From NCBI GenBank assembly GCA_947650285.1, contig CANTFL010000397.1, forward strand, positions 1 to 64,000: a stretch of DNA of 64,000 nucleotides, read 5' to 3'. This DNA comes from Hyaloperonospora brassicae. Lineage: Eukaryota > Oomycota > Peronosporomycetes > Peronosporales > Peronosporaceae. Each line of letters opens with the position of its first letter. Position 1 is the first letter of the stretch. This document shows positions 44,400-55,498 of this stretch, piece by piece. The position numbers and the translations under genes are program-made. The notes beneath the pieces were generated by a model, which worked only from the letters and a program-made list of their open reading frames with translations, had not been told where the DNA came from and ran no database searches.

Positions 44400-45767
44400 T
44401 ATAACGGGGCGCCACCATCTGCGTACTGGACTAACAGTACGGAGATAACTCTCACTGGACAGTGAAGGTCAGTGCCCTTCTACATCTATATACGCAAGGG
44501 TAAATGACTAAGACAAACACTTTGGTCGTAGCAAATTTAAAACGATTTTGATATAATTAGGGAAACGTTAACCCCCCATTTTCGTTAACCGCCCCCCCAA
44601 ATATTGCCGCAATTCACATGATTCCCATGTTTATGCTTGACGCGGCTTGCGCCCCCATCTGAATCAACAAGACCATCAATATGAGTTAGATTCGTCACTG
44701 TATCCATGAGTGGAAAAGCAATCGACAAGAACCGGTTTGATGACAGTCTTCAACGACTAAGCAGATGTTTCCATAAAAACAACGTTTGCGCCGCAAGCGA
44801 CGGATCTTGTAGCGCTCATTGAGCCACCCTCGTTGATGCCGGTGATCACTGCTGTCATGCTGATCGGCTTCGAACAGCTCATTGACTGCATTGTGCACAA
44901 CGACGAGGAGGAGTGGGCGTCAACACTGCGGTTGATCTCCATTTAAATCGAAACGAAGTCAATTGAGTGCCCAGCGGGTGCCGACTGCCTTTTAGGGGAA
45001 ATCCTATCGAGGAAAGCTCAATCTGGATCTTGTCAGACGCCAAGTCGAGCAACAGCCATCATCAAAAATTACACGTTAGTCTGGTTAGTTGATTGAGCAT
45101 GTATTGAGACGATTGATGTACCGTTTGATAGACGTCTGCGTCTGGCTTGAAGTCAATTTTAAATATAGTATTGTTGGATGCCTTTGTCACAGTGCCCATG
45201 CAGGATAATCGCTACAAGCCCAACCTGTTCCAGAATCGATCTTATAAAAGTCTCATTTTACCGAGCCATAACTCGGTCAAATGGAATAATAATTTGCCAC
45301 ACGTCGCCGACTTAACGACATGCATAGATTGTATAGATTTGGAATTTTTTGCATTTGTAAATGAGACTATAAATTAATTCTGAGACCGGTAATATTCTCG
45401 ATCCTACCAATCAGAAGGCGTGAATCGAGTAAATTATGGTAATATATAGGGTAGGGGTGAGTAACGAAACCTGGGGGGTGATAAACGTTTCCCTATTATT
45501 AAGTCCAGTATCTTTAGCTGTCTGATATGTCCTAGCTCAATTATATTAATATAACTAAACGTATGATGGCGTCACTCACCATCCATTGCGCGCGTCTAGC
45601 AGCGATTCGTGGGTTAATTTACACACCGTATCAGCCAATGAGTAGACCTTCGGGTCATGTCAACAATATAACTGTATTCAGTGATATTGTTATAAGGGTG
45701 TTCAACAGTCTATTCTTTATTACCAATTCTCATGATGGTAATTTCATGTGACGGGCTCCCCGTTACA
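44400..45767 (-). repeat. 3' LTR of element 2, split by a DNA transposon
   Basis: Minus-strand ends are TGTAACGGG (at 45767) and CGTTATA (at 44400). Without the insertion the LTR is about 432 bp, against 439-441 bp in element 1. The shared block around 45580-45640 nearly matches both element 1 LTRs. It pairs with the LTR at 55109-55498, with which it shares long near-identical stretches. Confidence 0.88.
44560..45493. mobile_element. 934-bp TIR transposon (non-autonomous) inside the LTR
   Basis: The left end is GGGAAACGTTAACCCCCCA. The right end, read inward, is GGGAAACGTTTATCACCCCC. Similarity continues for about 35 bp, with a second CGTTAACC-like motif inside each terminus. The flanks are TA on both sides (44558-44559 and 45494-45495), consistent with a TA target duplication as made by Tc1/mariner-type transposases. 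Internal frames are at most 76 codons, with no transposase motif seen, so it is probably a non-autonomous derivative. The superfamily is inferred from the TA flank only. Confidence 0.78.
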
Positions 45768-45929
45768 TCACCCCTCCATAACTGATAGTCACTTTGTGAA
45801 TATCAAAACTTGGCGACCCCTCATTGGACACCATTGGGACAAGGATCATTTGCTTGGTAAGATCTATTCATAACTAACCTTGCCCCTCATAGTTATTCTG
45901 TCAATGCGGAGAGACTGCGCAAGCCTCAG

Positions 45930-46540
45930 CGGCAGAGGATTCGTCTTCCGCTGCTTCATCTCTGCCTGATGTACCTGTTGCCTCAGTTGCACGTGGTATC
46001 ACACCACGTACACACGATGACTCCAAGGTGAAGGTCATCTACTCTGGCGAGTCGGATTTTCTGACTCGGGAAAGGCGTCAGAGGAACGCGGGTTACCCGA
46101 AATGACACAACCTATTTCTTCATCAAAACATCTTATGAACGAGAAGACTCTTGACTTGCGTCACAGTTTGTTCATCAGTGAAGATGAAGATGATGGCGAT
46201 GAGTATGCATACTTATTATCACAGCCAGCTCGTGCAACGACGGACAAGTGCGTCAACGATGGCGCGATCCATCGTCACTCTGATGATCGTGGTTCCGGAG
46301 TTGGTACCACATTACAGTGTGCTGAGAATAAGCCGTGGCGCTTGCCCGAACGGCTTATCAATGGATTGTTTTACGAGAGAAGCCATCACCATCGAATACT
46401 ACAATTCGATGCGAGTAATTCTCATGGATTGAACTCCAGCGCAAGCAACTTTCGCGCCACAGGAAAACTTCTATCTCGATGCTTTTCTTAAGCATCGATG
46501 GTATAATGGCAACCAAAAGCGAAATGTCTATTCAGACACC
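45930..46540 (+). pseudogene. Counterpart of the antisense gene in element 2
   Basis: On the plus strand (antisense to element 2), reading from about 45935, come SAAEDSSSAASSLPDVPVAS, VARGITPRTH and IYSGESDF. Then, in the frame 46102-46491, come an acidic stretch (EDEDDGDEYAY), KPWRLPERLINGLFYERS, FDASNSHGLNSSASNFRA and, after a shift, FYLDAFLKHRWYNGNQKR. This parallels the antisense frame of element 1 block by block. A TGA near 46104, a frameshift near 46080 and another near 46480 break it. The sense strand of this stretch lies between the chromodomain and the 3' LTR and is non-coding. Confidence 0.6.
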
Positions 46541-46639
46541 TTGGTATCGTAGAACGCGTTCACGTATCCCGATGGGCCCGAATACCCATCGGATGTGCCA
46601 CGTCTATTTTTTTGACGAGAACTTAAACGTCAAACAACA

Positions 46640-47210
46640 TCTAAGATCGAGGATCTCAGCTGACAAACGAGGATGGATACTCCCCGCCAGCGGGCAAAGA
46701 GACGTGTCCGCTCCTTGTTCCTCACGCGGTTTCTCAAAATAAGCCCCTCATAAAGGCGTCATCCATCGTGCGATTAAATCAGCAGATTTAGTGGCGGCGG
46801 GAATGACAGGTCCGACCCAGGCGCCGGGTCTGAAGGATATCTTAGATCGACATGACCGCGTCGTATTTGAGTTTTGGGAGGACGTGGAGCACGTGGAGCA
46901 CGAGCGCCTTCGTCGCCATGACAAAGAGACGACCTACATCGTTATCGTTCCGATCGGTAGAAGGAACTATTGGACCTTGCGTTTGCTTAACATGAAAAAA
47001 AACGCGAGCTCCGTCTCCTGCGCGACGAGCTAGTGCTGGATCGTCGCGAGACTGTGTTACTAAAGGACTAACTCGAAAGTTTGGTCCTCGATCACAAGAA
47101 TCAGTTGGTGAATATCGAGCGTGATGGCTGTCTTCGTTCTCGGAAGAGACCTCGTACTGATAAAACGGGCGGAGAGGACCAACAGTAAACGTACGAAGCG
47201 TACGCATCGT
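46640..47210 (-). pseudogene. pol: Integrase tail and chromodomain remnant, element 2
   Basis: The minus frame at 47207-46842 begins VGPLRPFYQYEVSSENEDS and matches the element 1 integrase tail and linker. The chromodomain follows in broken frames at about 46760-46640 (GAYFEKPREEQGADTSLCPL). On the opposite strand, 46800-47190 encodes the coiled-coil antisense protein ending GCLRSRKRPRTDKTGGEDQQ. Confidence 0.7.
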
Positions 47211-47867
47211 ACGAATAAACTCAATCGTTTATGCATTTACTTGGCGGTGCAATCCGCGAAAGGTGGTATAATATATGTCGGCAGTAGTATACAACTGCCG
47301 ACATTAGTTACTGCGTGTTTAGGTAGGTCTACCGTAGACAGTAGCTCTAGCTTTTATTCTTAAATGATAGATCATTTGATATTTTATTCTTTTCAGCCTT
47401 TCATTTCGACGGTCTATCGCGTTAGCGATGGAGCTCTGAGTGAAACGGACTAACACTTCTCGAGTAATCAAAAGGTTTTTTTGCCAAATAGATGTTGTGT
47501 CGTTCAGTGCGCCATGTTCGCACTACCAAAAGGTCTGTCTCTTCTTCAGTAAGGGTGTCATCTTCCTCCTTGGCATGGTCGCTGAAGATGCTGATTATTC
47601 CTGCATCGTCGTTGCTACCGCTGAACTCCCCCCTTTCGATGTCGACATTGCCGACATCAACATCAAACGTATCGGCGTGAGCGTCGATACGTGATAAGCA
47701 ATAGCCAAAACAAATTTTCCCGGGAGGTTCCCTCTCTCCTTATACCAGAGTCACTCTGTAACAGGAGGGGAATACGTGGGTGGCGTAAGACATTCACGCA
47801 GAACGGTGTATGTGTTGTAGACGCATGCACGAAGTTGTTGATGGAGAATTATACCATAGGCAAGATC

Positions 47868-48482
47868 TCATTTTAGCTCGAAATCGATTGGCCCGTATCC
47901 TCGCAGAATTTCTTTGAGGACGCCATTGACACGTTTTGTCTGACCATCTGTTTCAGGATGAGCAAAAGTTGACATCGTTAAGCATGTTTCCAATGTGCAT
48001 GTATAGAGATTGCAACAAAAATTACGCCGTGAACCGAGGATCTCGATCCGAGACGAGTTTACGAGGTAAGCCATGGAGTCGAAACAGTAGGTCAACGAAT
48101 ACACGCGGACACCCACGTTCAGTGATCGATTCGGGGACTACATCAAGATGGTACATCTTGCTGAATCGATCCACAAACACAATAATACCGTTATTCCGTA
48201 TTCCTGAGAGCATCTTTGGGAAACCCGACGACGAAGTACATAGAAATCGACTTTCAATACTTTGCCACCACGGAATTAAGGACTAGGCTTCAAACGCTGA
48301 CAGACCTCGCAAAAACGAATGTACTTGCGTACAAACTGATACTGGCGGGGCCAGTAAATGTCACGACATACCGAGAGGTTAAACTGCTCACGGTCACGAT
48401 GCCCACTATTTGGCGCATGGTTACATTTAAAAATGGTGCGAAATCGCAAATCATTATGTGAGGGAAAGACAACACAAAGCAA
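47868..48482 (-). pseudogene. pol: Integrase remnant, element 2
   Basis: Three minus frames carry pieces of one integrase. 48482-48276 has the zinc-binding part (YWPRQYQFVRKYIRFCEVCQ). 48213-48022 has IIVFVDRFSKMYHLDVVPES and LVSDRDPRFTA with a catalytic Asp. 48116-47868 has FAHPETDGQTKRVNGVLKEI with the catalytic Glu. Frames change between the pieces, so it is dead. Confidence 0.85.
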
Positions 48483-48603
48483 GTCGTCGGCAACAGAAGT
48501 GTATTACAGCAAGCCGGTACGAGTCGTATACCGGTCCAAACAGAAGCCTTTCAGTGCCGGTAAGTCTGCCAAAAATTGCGGGATGGATTTACATGATGAT
48601 CCA

Positions 48604-49152
48604 TCAAGCGTGGGAGGAATTCATCTTCTGAGAATGACATTCGCACGTCATCGAGTAACATCGAAGACGGAACACTAAATAATAGCGTCGCAACGTGGGC
48701 TTGGCCTCATTGTTGACTACCGCGGCCGGATAGAAATAGCGACGGCGCGAGAGCGCATCTGCGACGACGTTCAATAGTTCTGGTTTATACTCCACGGAAA
48801 AGGTATACTCCGCTTAGAATTACAGCCACATCGCTATTCGCTTCGAGTGGTGTGGGCTGTTTACGGCCGTGCTTTAAGACGCATGGTCCGTGTAGACGAT
48901 AAATGGTCCATATCCTAGAAGATAGACGCGGAACTTAGCCAGTGCATACCTCATGGCAAGGAGTTCCTTGTCATATACTGTATAATTGCGTTCAGCTGGT
49001 CGCAGCTGAAGAGATTGAAAACAGACGGCACAAAAGACGCCGTCTGTGTCAAACCGCACCAGAGCGTAGCCGATTGCGTAATCGCTGGGGTCACAGAGCA
49101 CATGTAATGGTCTTTCCTTCTCATATATCGTTACTATGGGCGATCGCATCAA
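48604..49152 (-). pseudogene. pol: RNase H remnant, element 2
   Basis: The minus frame at 49152-48874 reads RPLHVLCDPSDYAIGYALVR, QLRPAERNYTVYDKELLAMR and FIVYTDHAS. Here the Glu-Leu-Leu block is intact where element 1 has a stop, while the first catalytic box reads DPSD instead of DASD. The tail ELLNVVADALSRR is at 48795-48604. Confidence 0.85.
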
Positions 49153-49205
49153 GCTCTGCTTGATCTTTTCAAAGGAACTCTGATAATCAACGGGTCATGA
49201 TTACT

Positions 49206-50000
49206 TCACATTTTCTTGAGCATACAAGAAAGGTGAACAATTATCTCAGCGTAAATGTGCGATATCTTGTGCAAGTACGCTGCTAGCCCAAGAAAATTCC
49301 TCAGTTTCTTAGCATCGACTGGAACTGGACAGTCGGTGATTGCCTTGATCTTTTCAGGATTAGGGCTTACGCCAAGCTTACCCACGGTGCACACAAGATG
49401 TGGTATTCTGCACGCCGAGAAAATATACTTCCTGAGATTCGAACGGACCTGACGAACGTGTACTCTATAAACCTCCACGACCGTCCTTCCGCCCATATTC
49501 CGTCTACGAACGAACACATCGTCAAAGTAACTTGGTGCCAAAATCCGCACCGATCTCAACAGGTTTGTTACACATCTGTTGAACGTTATAGGAGCGTTTT
49601 TAAGCTTCTAAGACATTACCAGCCACTCACAGAGCATACCACTCGGGGTGCTCACTGCTGTGTAAAGGATGTACCATTCACGCATAAGGATTTGATAGAA
49701 GCCACCCATCAGATCCATGGACGAGAAGAAGGTACTCGTAGATGCACCATCAATGAAAACCTCCTTCCGCGGTATCAGCGTCTAAGCCGGTACCGTTGCA
49801 GCATTCGGCTTGTTGCACGCATGCACAACCGCCACCCTACTAAGGCTTTTTATAAACGGAAGGTCGGAGAGCTGTCAAGGGAAGTTGATTCCCTCACATA
49901 ACCCGCAGCGAAGCGATCGGAAAATAAATTGTCGATCATTAGTACTTTTTCACAAGGCAGTCGCCACCGCTATATGCAACATTTCTTCCAGACCGGTTTG
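49206..50000 (-). pseudogene. pol: Reverse transcriptase remnant, element 2
   Basis: The minus frame at 49559-49206 holds PSYFDDVFVRRRNMGGRT with the catalytic YFDD at about 49529-49518. It continues with GVSPNPEKIKAITDCPVPVD and LRNFLGLAAYLHKISHIYA. The fingers region is upstream (about 49560-50000) in shifted frames with many stops. Confidence 0.82.
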
Positions 50001-51036
50001 ATCTCGATCTCTTGCCGAGTGCCTTTATTCTTGAGCAACTCGCAAGGCACAGATTCAGGCAATACATCCTTTTTACGATCAAATCCTTAGGACTTGTCTG
50101 AAGCAACTCTCAGGGTTAAGACGTGTATCGATCAATCCGAGTCTTCTCATCGAGGACACTTTCTTTAATCAATAAACTGCTGAGAACTTGTTCGTTCTCA
50201 GCATAAACCATTGCAGACCAAATATTGGTGACGTACTCGTCCTGCGACGAGTACACAGATCTTCTTGTCTTTGCCACAACGCAGATCACTTAAAAACGCT
50301 TTGGTTCTAACGTTGGAAATCGTGACATCCGCAATTAACTTCGAAGGCGCAATCATATCAAGCGTTTAAGCGCCCAAGAATGATCCATAATTGACCAAGA
50401 CATCTAAAATCTCATTTAATTCCTGTAAAGTCACATCCAGACGCTGCTGGGGAATCTTTCTCTCAGCAAATACCGCTTGAGGAATATTTTTTTTAATACG
50501 TAGAGACTCTTCTCATCCACGTCTTCTGACTACGGTAGCTCAAACACTGTCAGGCAACTATTCTCAACGGTCGACTGTCTAGTCGACCTAGGATCACCGT
50601 GTTGTCTTATCTTGGCAACAGGTCTCTTCTCTCCTCATTGCTGCCTTTCTGGTCCGCGTCCATATCCCTGTACACCTGGCGTCTTCGAGTGGTGGACCTT
50701 CGGTCAACTGTGCAATTTCACAGTCGCCGGGAGCTTTTTCTACATTGTGATGATCAGCTACACTGCGATCTTGTACAGTCGTAATATTGTTTTGTACTAC
50801 AGGAGAGACCATCGTAATCACTTGTAGTACACCTACCCTCACTCATGTAAGCGTTTCAAGACGTTCATTATTGGGACATTTGATGAACAAGTGTCAAACG
50901 TCTTGACGGATCGATGCTGCCAGCTCACTTGGAGAGGCTCGTACCTTCTGAGCCTAGGCAGTTCTAAGGTTACGTCGAGCATGTCATCCACATCCAGCAC
51001 GGTGACATCATCATCATACTATTCGTCTTCTAAAGT

Positions 51037-51300
51037 TTAGTGCATTCCAACTACATGTTTCTCCACGGTAATCAATTTGCCTGTCGCTAAGCGCACCGTC
51101 AGCTTTGTGGGAGGGATGTCATGTGTAACGAAGTTGAACCTTCCATAATCCAATGACTGGCGACGAACAAGAATGATCGAAGCCCCGCAGTCAACTAGGG
51201 CGCGAAGTGACGAGTCTTTTGTCATATATGCAACGTCAAGGTGATGGGGGTAACTCACCAATGGGTGCAGAGACAGATATTGACTTTGTGTCGGGAGCAA
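51037..51300 (-). pseudogene. Protease remnant, element 2
   Basis: The minus frame contains SSLRALVDCGASIILVRRQS, matching the element 1 active site including the DCGAS variant. TKLTVRLATGKLITVEKHVV follows. Confidence 0.82.
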
Positions 51301-51980
51301 CCTTCGTCAAGAGGTTTGCAGATCAGGTTTGCAACAGCGTCTGACCCTCATTCTCCACTTTTTTGGCTAATGGATGGTCGCTGTGCTCAGCGCCTCGTAG
51401 TACTGAAAGGAGGATACCGCATTCATATGCGTAGTGTACTAATTTGTGGCAGCGATATAATCGATGCAATCGCTTGCCGTTCGAAAGGCGATGCATCTCG
51501 CTCTAAATATAGCAGAGGCACATAGGCTCTAGACCTCCGACTGCTGGTCGTCTCTGTGGAAGATGAAGAGTTAGCGTAGTGGGAGCCTGTCTCATACTAA
51601 ACTCTTCCTGTTCTGCAGCTGAGGTCACTTCTGGAAGTGTCTTCAGATCTCGCGGAAGAGGTGATCCTTGATGGGAACCTGTGCAAGCCCCTACATATTT
51701 TTTTGATCAAACCAGATTTACCCACATGTTCGCTACCACGCAAATTGATACGTTGAGCACCTGTTGGGCGTAAGCATGAATCTTACGCTTACCCTGTTAA
51801 AGTTGCAGGAGCTCTGGTCGAATCCCAAACCATGGCCTGGGCGGCTCAGAGGTTTTGCAGAGCAGAGAATTGAAGATCCTAAACGACACAAACACATCTG
51901 GGTCAAACAACTTGAGATTTAGAGCCAAATATTGGCACGCTTTACCAAGCATGACTGAGCAAATTAAACTTGCAATTTTG
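51300..51980 (-). pseudogene. gag: gag remnant (C-terminal part), element 2
   Basis: On the minus strand, the CCHC-like knuckle CHKLVHYAYEC lies near 51450-51415. Capsid text aligned to IWALNLKLFDPDVF lies near 51920-51880. It stops at about 51980, where repeat A interrupts the codon series that continues at about 53350. Confidence 0.7.
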
Positions 51981-53349
51981 AGGAGAAGCGCAAAAGAATA
52001 ATGATGGAAAGTGTGGATCGCGCCTACCGCACTAAGTGCGACATCGAATTGTTTGGTGGAGTGCGCTCGGAGATAGGCCTGTTGGTACGAAGGATGGGAT
52101 CACACGACCGAATGACGAAAAAAGACTGTGGAAATTAAATGGATAAATCTACCTAACGATCATGAAGGAGTATAGTCAAGGATCGATGACTGACCGATCA
52201 CGATCCGCGATCAAGTGCTTAGACAACCAAGTCACAAGGACCGGATCGCTCAAGGGGTGAACATTAACTGAAATACTAGATCGCTAACGAAAATGCAAAA
52301 TAGGTGAATATGGAAGCAAGCTGAAGGAGTGGATCGTCAATATCATCAAACATGCGAGTTTTCGAAAGTAACTGCGATTTGACGGTGGATGCCCAATCAG
52401 AGACTCGAGATATTGATCCCTGGGTGTGAAATGCTTGATTGTTGGACACATAAGTGTGTAGACGGATGACTGGTGTGGATCACATACCGCGATCCACTAC
52501 CCAAGCGATCCACCCCGATCGGTCCACTATCCGATCGATCCAATACACCTCGATCCACTGCAGCGCGATCAACTACACCGCGATCCACTGCACCGAGACC
52601 TATCCTGGGTATGTACCGCTGGGAGGTGTGGACACATAATTGGTGTGAATCACATACTGCGATCCACTACACCGCGATCTACTACAGAGTGCATGCTGTG
52701 GACCACATGATGCAAGAGGTGAATGACATAGACAGGCTATACGCAACAGAGATCTATCAAACAGATGGACATAGTCATAGGATTTCGATTTGGTTGTTTA
52801 ACATTAAACATAACTGAAGTTGCAACGAAAGACACGCGTCGACTTTTCCCGGGCAGGAAATTTGGCCTTTTTTATATAGAGAGTCACCCGCGTCTTTACA
52901 AACTTCGCCTTTGGAATGTTTGGCCAGGCGGAACATCATTTCTCACCCCCCTCAACTGCGATAGGACGCAGGGAACCTAACGCTTTAGATCCAAGATCGC
53001 GAGACGACTCAAGTGTTCAGAAGGCTCAAGGATCATGCATCACCTTTGGATACAGGCAACTCCGGGAGAGTGCCAAAGATAACGCGATCGAGAAAATAAT
53101 TTGCACGGGATCCACCCCACGTTTGAGCGGGTAAAGAATTTCCGCTCGATAAACACCTATCCTCAAAACGTTCAAGTTCAGCTATAACTCATGTCCACCA
53201 AGAAGAGCGCAACCCGCCCAACCGACGAATACACAAGGTGAGCAACAAGACACAGAGCACAGAATCGAGGTACCCCGTCCATCAGTCGGTCATCTGGGCG
53301 CCAGTGGAGAGTCGAGATCACAAGGAAATTGTGATCACCACTCCCCCAC
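51980..53349. repeat. GATC-rich repeat A, nested in gag of element 2
   Basis: It lies exactly between two halves of a gag codon series: the residues after 53350 (minus) match RWFVKVYRAIE...NERM of element 1, and those before 51980 match the next residues. Short similar flanks (CAATTTT / CATTTTC) could be a target duplication. The segment 52800-53340 aligns with 54540-55080 of repeat B. The segment 52470-52700 is dense in CGATCCACT units. No coding domain was seen, so it may be a solo LTR or a non-autonomous element. Confidence 0.65.
52470..52700. repeat. Degenerate tandem array of CGATCCACT-type units
   Basis: About ten GATC sites fall within 230 bp, in units such as CGATCCACTGCACCG and CGATCCACTACACCG at irregular spacing of about 12-17 bp. 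Confidence 0.75.
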
Positions 53350-53835
53350 ATTTTCCTATCGTCGATGCGAAGATTCTTGATGGCACCGTCTATCTCAACG
53401 AATCATAAAAACAGGGAGTCATATTCGACTGCCAAAACTAAAAGATCTCTACCTTTAGAGTCTCCCGTCGCCGCGTGGGTGTCGAATCTGCGAAGTAGGG
53501 TTGTTACTGTCTCAGAATTCTAGTCCTCTGCTTATCTTGTTTTCGCAACGAGGTCACGTATAGTCTCAAATAAATATGTTTTCACTCCAAGAATTTTTTG
53601 ATATCGGAAAAATGGTGGTCTTTATACCTTGAGGATAGCGTGACCATACAGCATCTTCGCCAACGGTTGAACCTACTTGTCGGATCGCAACCCATTCTAC
53701 ATCGCTGAAATTGAAGTACCTTTTACGGGTTCCGTGAAAGCCGCCGCCTTCTACATTGTCCGACATGTTCATGTTACGCGATGCGCTTGTGGTCTTGGAC
53801 GGACCACAAAGTGCTACCAGGTTTAATGGGGGCAC
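53350..53835 (-). pseudogene. gag: gag N-terminal remnant, element 2
   Basis: The minus frame 53835-53566 reads SRNMNMSDNVEGGGFHGTRK and FSDVEWVAIRQVGSTVGEDA, matching 2330-2521 of element 1 closely. Downstream, IDGAIKNLRIDD at about 53395-53355 is the last gag text before repeat A. Confidence 0.78.
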
Positions 53836-53849
53836 TGGTCGTTTTGTGG

Positions 53850-55108
53850 TAAAGCGACAAGTGATCTTTGCAAAAAAAGGTATCTCGCTCCAGTTACATC
53901 AGAGTTGGCAAACAATTGGCAAAACCGGTTCCGCAACTGGTCAGATCTCGTCTACTGGACGTTTAGACTGAACAGGACATCAGATCAGACATGATGGGAC
54001 GTGCGATATCGGGCTAGAGTAAGACGGGCGAAGGGTACAAGTTATGGAGATGGATTCATTGTCATGGGGGTTCTTACGCTGACGATCAGTTGATCAAGAA
54101 GGAAATCAACAAGGCGATCACGATCAAGGAGGCGATCGTTATCGTGATTGGCGATCAGACATGCAATCGCAAGCAGGTTGATGTGTGTCACACCATGTGT
54201 CGGTGTGGACCACGACAAGCGATCGCGATTAAAAGAGTGTGGACCACACCATTGAACCCGAGACCAGCAAGGCGATCACAATCAGGAAGGTGATCGAGAT
54301 CATGATCAGTGCTCAGGTATTTGATCGCAATCAGGCGAAGATGGGTTGCACCACACGATCGGCGACCAGAAAGGCGACTGTGATCGATTAAGTAGATCAG
54401 GTGTTTACCACACTAGTAACAGGTTTCTTCATTCTAGCGGAAAACGACGCGTGGCTTGCGATGTATAAGAAATGGAGATAGAGATATGTTTGTTTGGTTT
54501 GATTGCTTAACAATAAATATTATTTGATATGCTTCTAAGTACACGTGTCGACTTCTCCTGTGGAAGGGTCATTGGCCACCCGACGTCAAGGAAAGGTTTA
54601 CATACCTTAATCAAGTAATATCTCTGGATTGTTTCGCCATAAATCAAGAGCTATTCATCGACACCCCAACTGCGATTGGACGCAAGAAACCCTTTGTGGT
54701 TGAGGACTCAAGATTGCGAGACGGATCAAGTGGTCAGAATGCTCGCGAATCAAGGTCTAAATTTGGACAAGACGATCTGTTATAGATCAGGGTGACTCAT
54801 AGCGAGCACCCTACAAGTATATAAGTGATCTCGTGATGAATATCACAAGATTACGTCGACCCTTATCTCGATGTAAGGATTTCCACATCGAGATCAAACC
54901 TCGACCCCATTGCAAACACGGTCAATTCTTCATTAACAAGAGTCCACCTGGGAGAGTGCAACCCTCCCCACCGACGGGTACACAAAGTGAGGAAGGATAT
55001 CAAGAACACGGAATTGGAGTACCCCTTTCGTTAGTAGGTGGCCCGGGCGCCAGTGGAGAGTTGGTAACGACTCCCCAAAAGAGCGGATCATCACTCCACT
55101 ACAGCTTT
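53850..55108. repeat. GATC-rich repeat B, nested in the 5' LTR of element 2
   Basis: It separates the innermost 25-30 bp of the LTR (53828-53850, beside the primer site) from the rest of the LTR, which resumes near 55109. Its right half (54540-55080) is a diverged copy of 52800-53340. For example, GGGCGCCAGTGGAGAG occurs in both. Its left half is rich in GCGATCA motifs (54080-54380). No coding domain was recognised. Confidence 0.65.
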
Positions 55109-55498
55109 TTACTGGAGTACCAGTACAGAGCCGACCCTCACTGCCAACATTAAAGGTGAGATCCCTCCTACCTTTATACACAGTAGGCTAAATGGCGAAG
55201 ACAAACACTTAGGTCGTAGCAAAAGTTAAACGTTTCCCTATTATTAGGTCCAGTATCTTTAGCTGTCTGATATGTCCTATCTCAATTATATTAATATAAC
55301 TAAACGTATGATGGCGTCACTCACCACCTATTGCGCGCGTCTAGCAGCGATTCGTGGGTTAATTTACACACCGTATCAGCCAATGAGTAGACCTTCGGGT
55401 CATAGTAATAATATCACTGTATTCAGTGATATTGTTATAAGGGTGTTCAACAGTCTATTCTTTATTATCAATTCTCATAATGGTAATTTCATGTTACG
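55109..55498 (-). repeat. 5' LTR of element 2 (truncated at both ends)
   Basis: This is near-identical to the distal part of the LTR at 45494-45750. The outermost 15 bp, including the palindromic tip, are missing after 55498. At 55226-55238 it carries TTAAACGTTTCCC followed by TATTATTAGG, the same right terminus and flank as the TIR transposon in the other LTR, without the transposon body. Confidence 0.82.

Larger units (their letters stand above)
44400..55498 (-). mobile_element. Ty3/gypsy LTR retrotransposon, element 2 (degraded, with nested insertions)
   Basis: Read on the minus strand: 5' LTR (about 55498-55109, continuing at 53850-53828), primer-site region (53824-53805), gag (53835-51300, split), protease, RT, RNase H, integrase, chromodomain, and 3' LTR (45767-44400). 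Each block has a clear counterpart in element 1, but stops and frameshifts are far more frequent. Three insertions interrupt it: a 934-bp TIR element in the 3' LTR (44560-45493), repeat A in gag (about 51980-53349) and repeat B in the 5' LTR (about 53850-55108). Subtracting them, the element is about 7.5 kb, the size of element 1. Confidence 0.88.

Noticed and set aside
44695..44942. Minus frames inside the 934-bp TIR element as a transposase
   Set aside because: At most 67 codons, with no DDE or DNA-binding motif that I can recognise.
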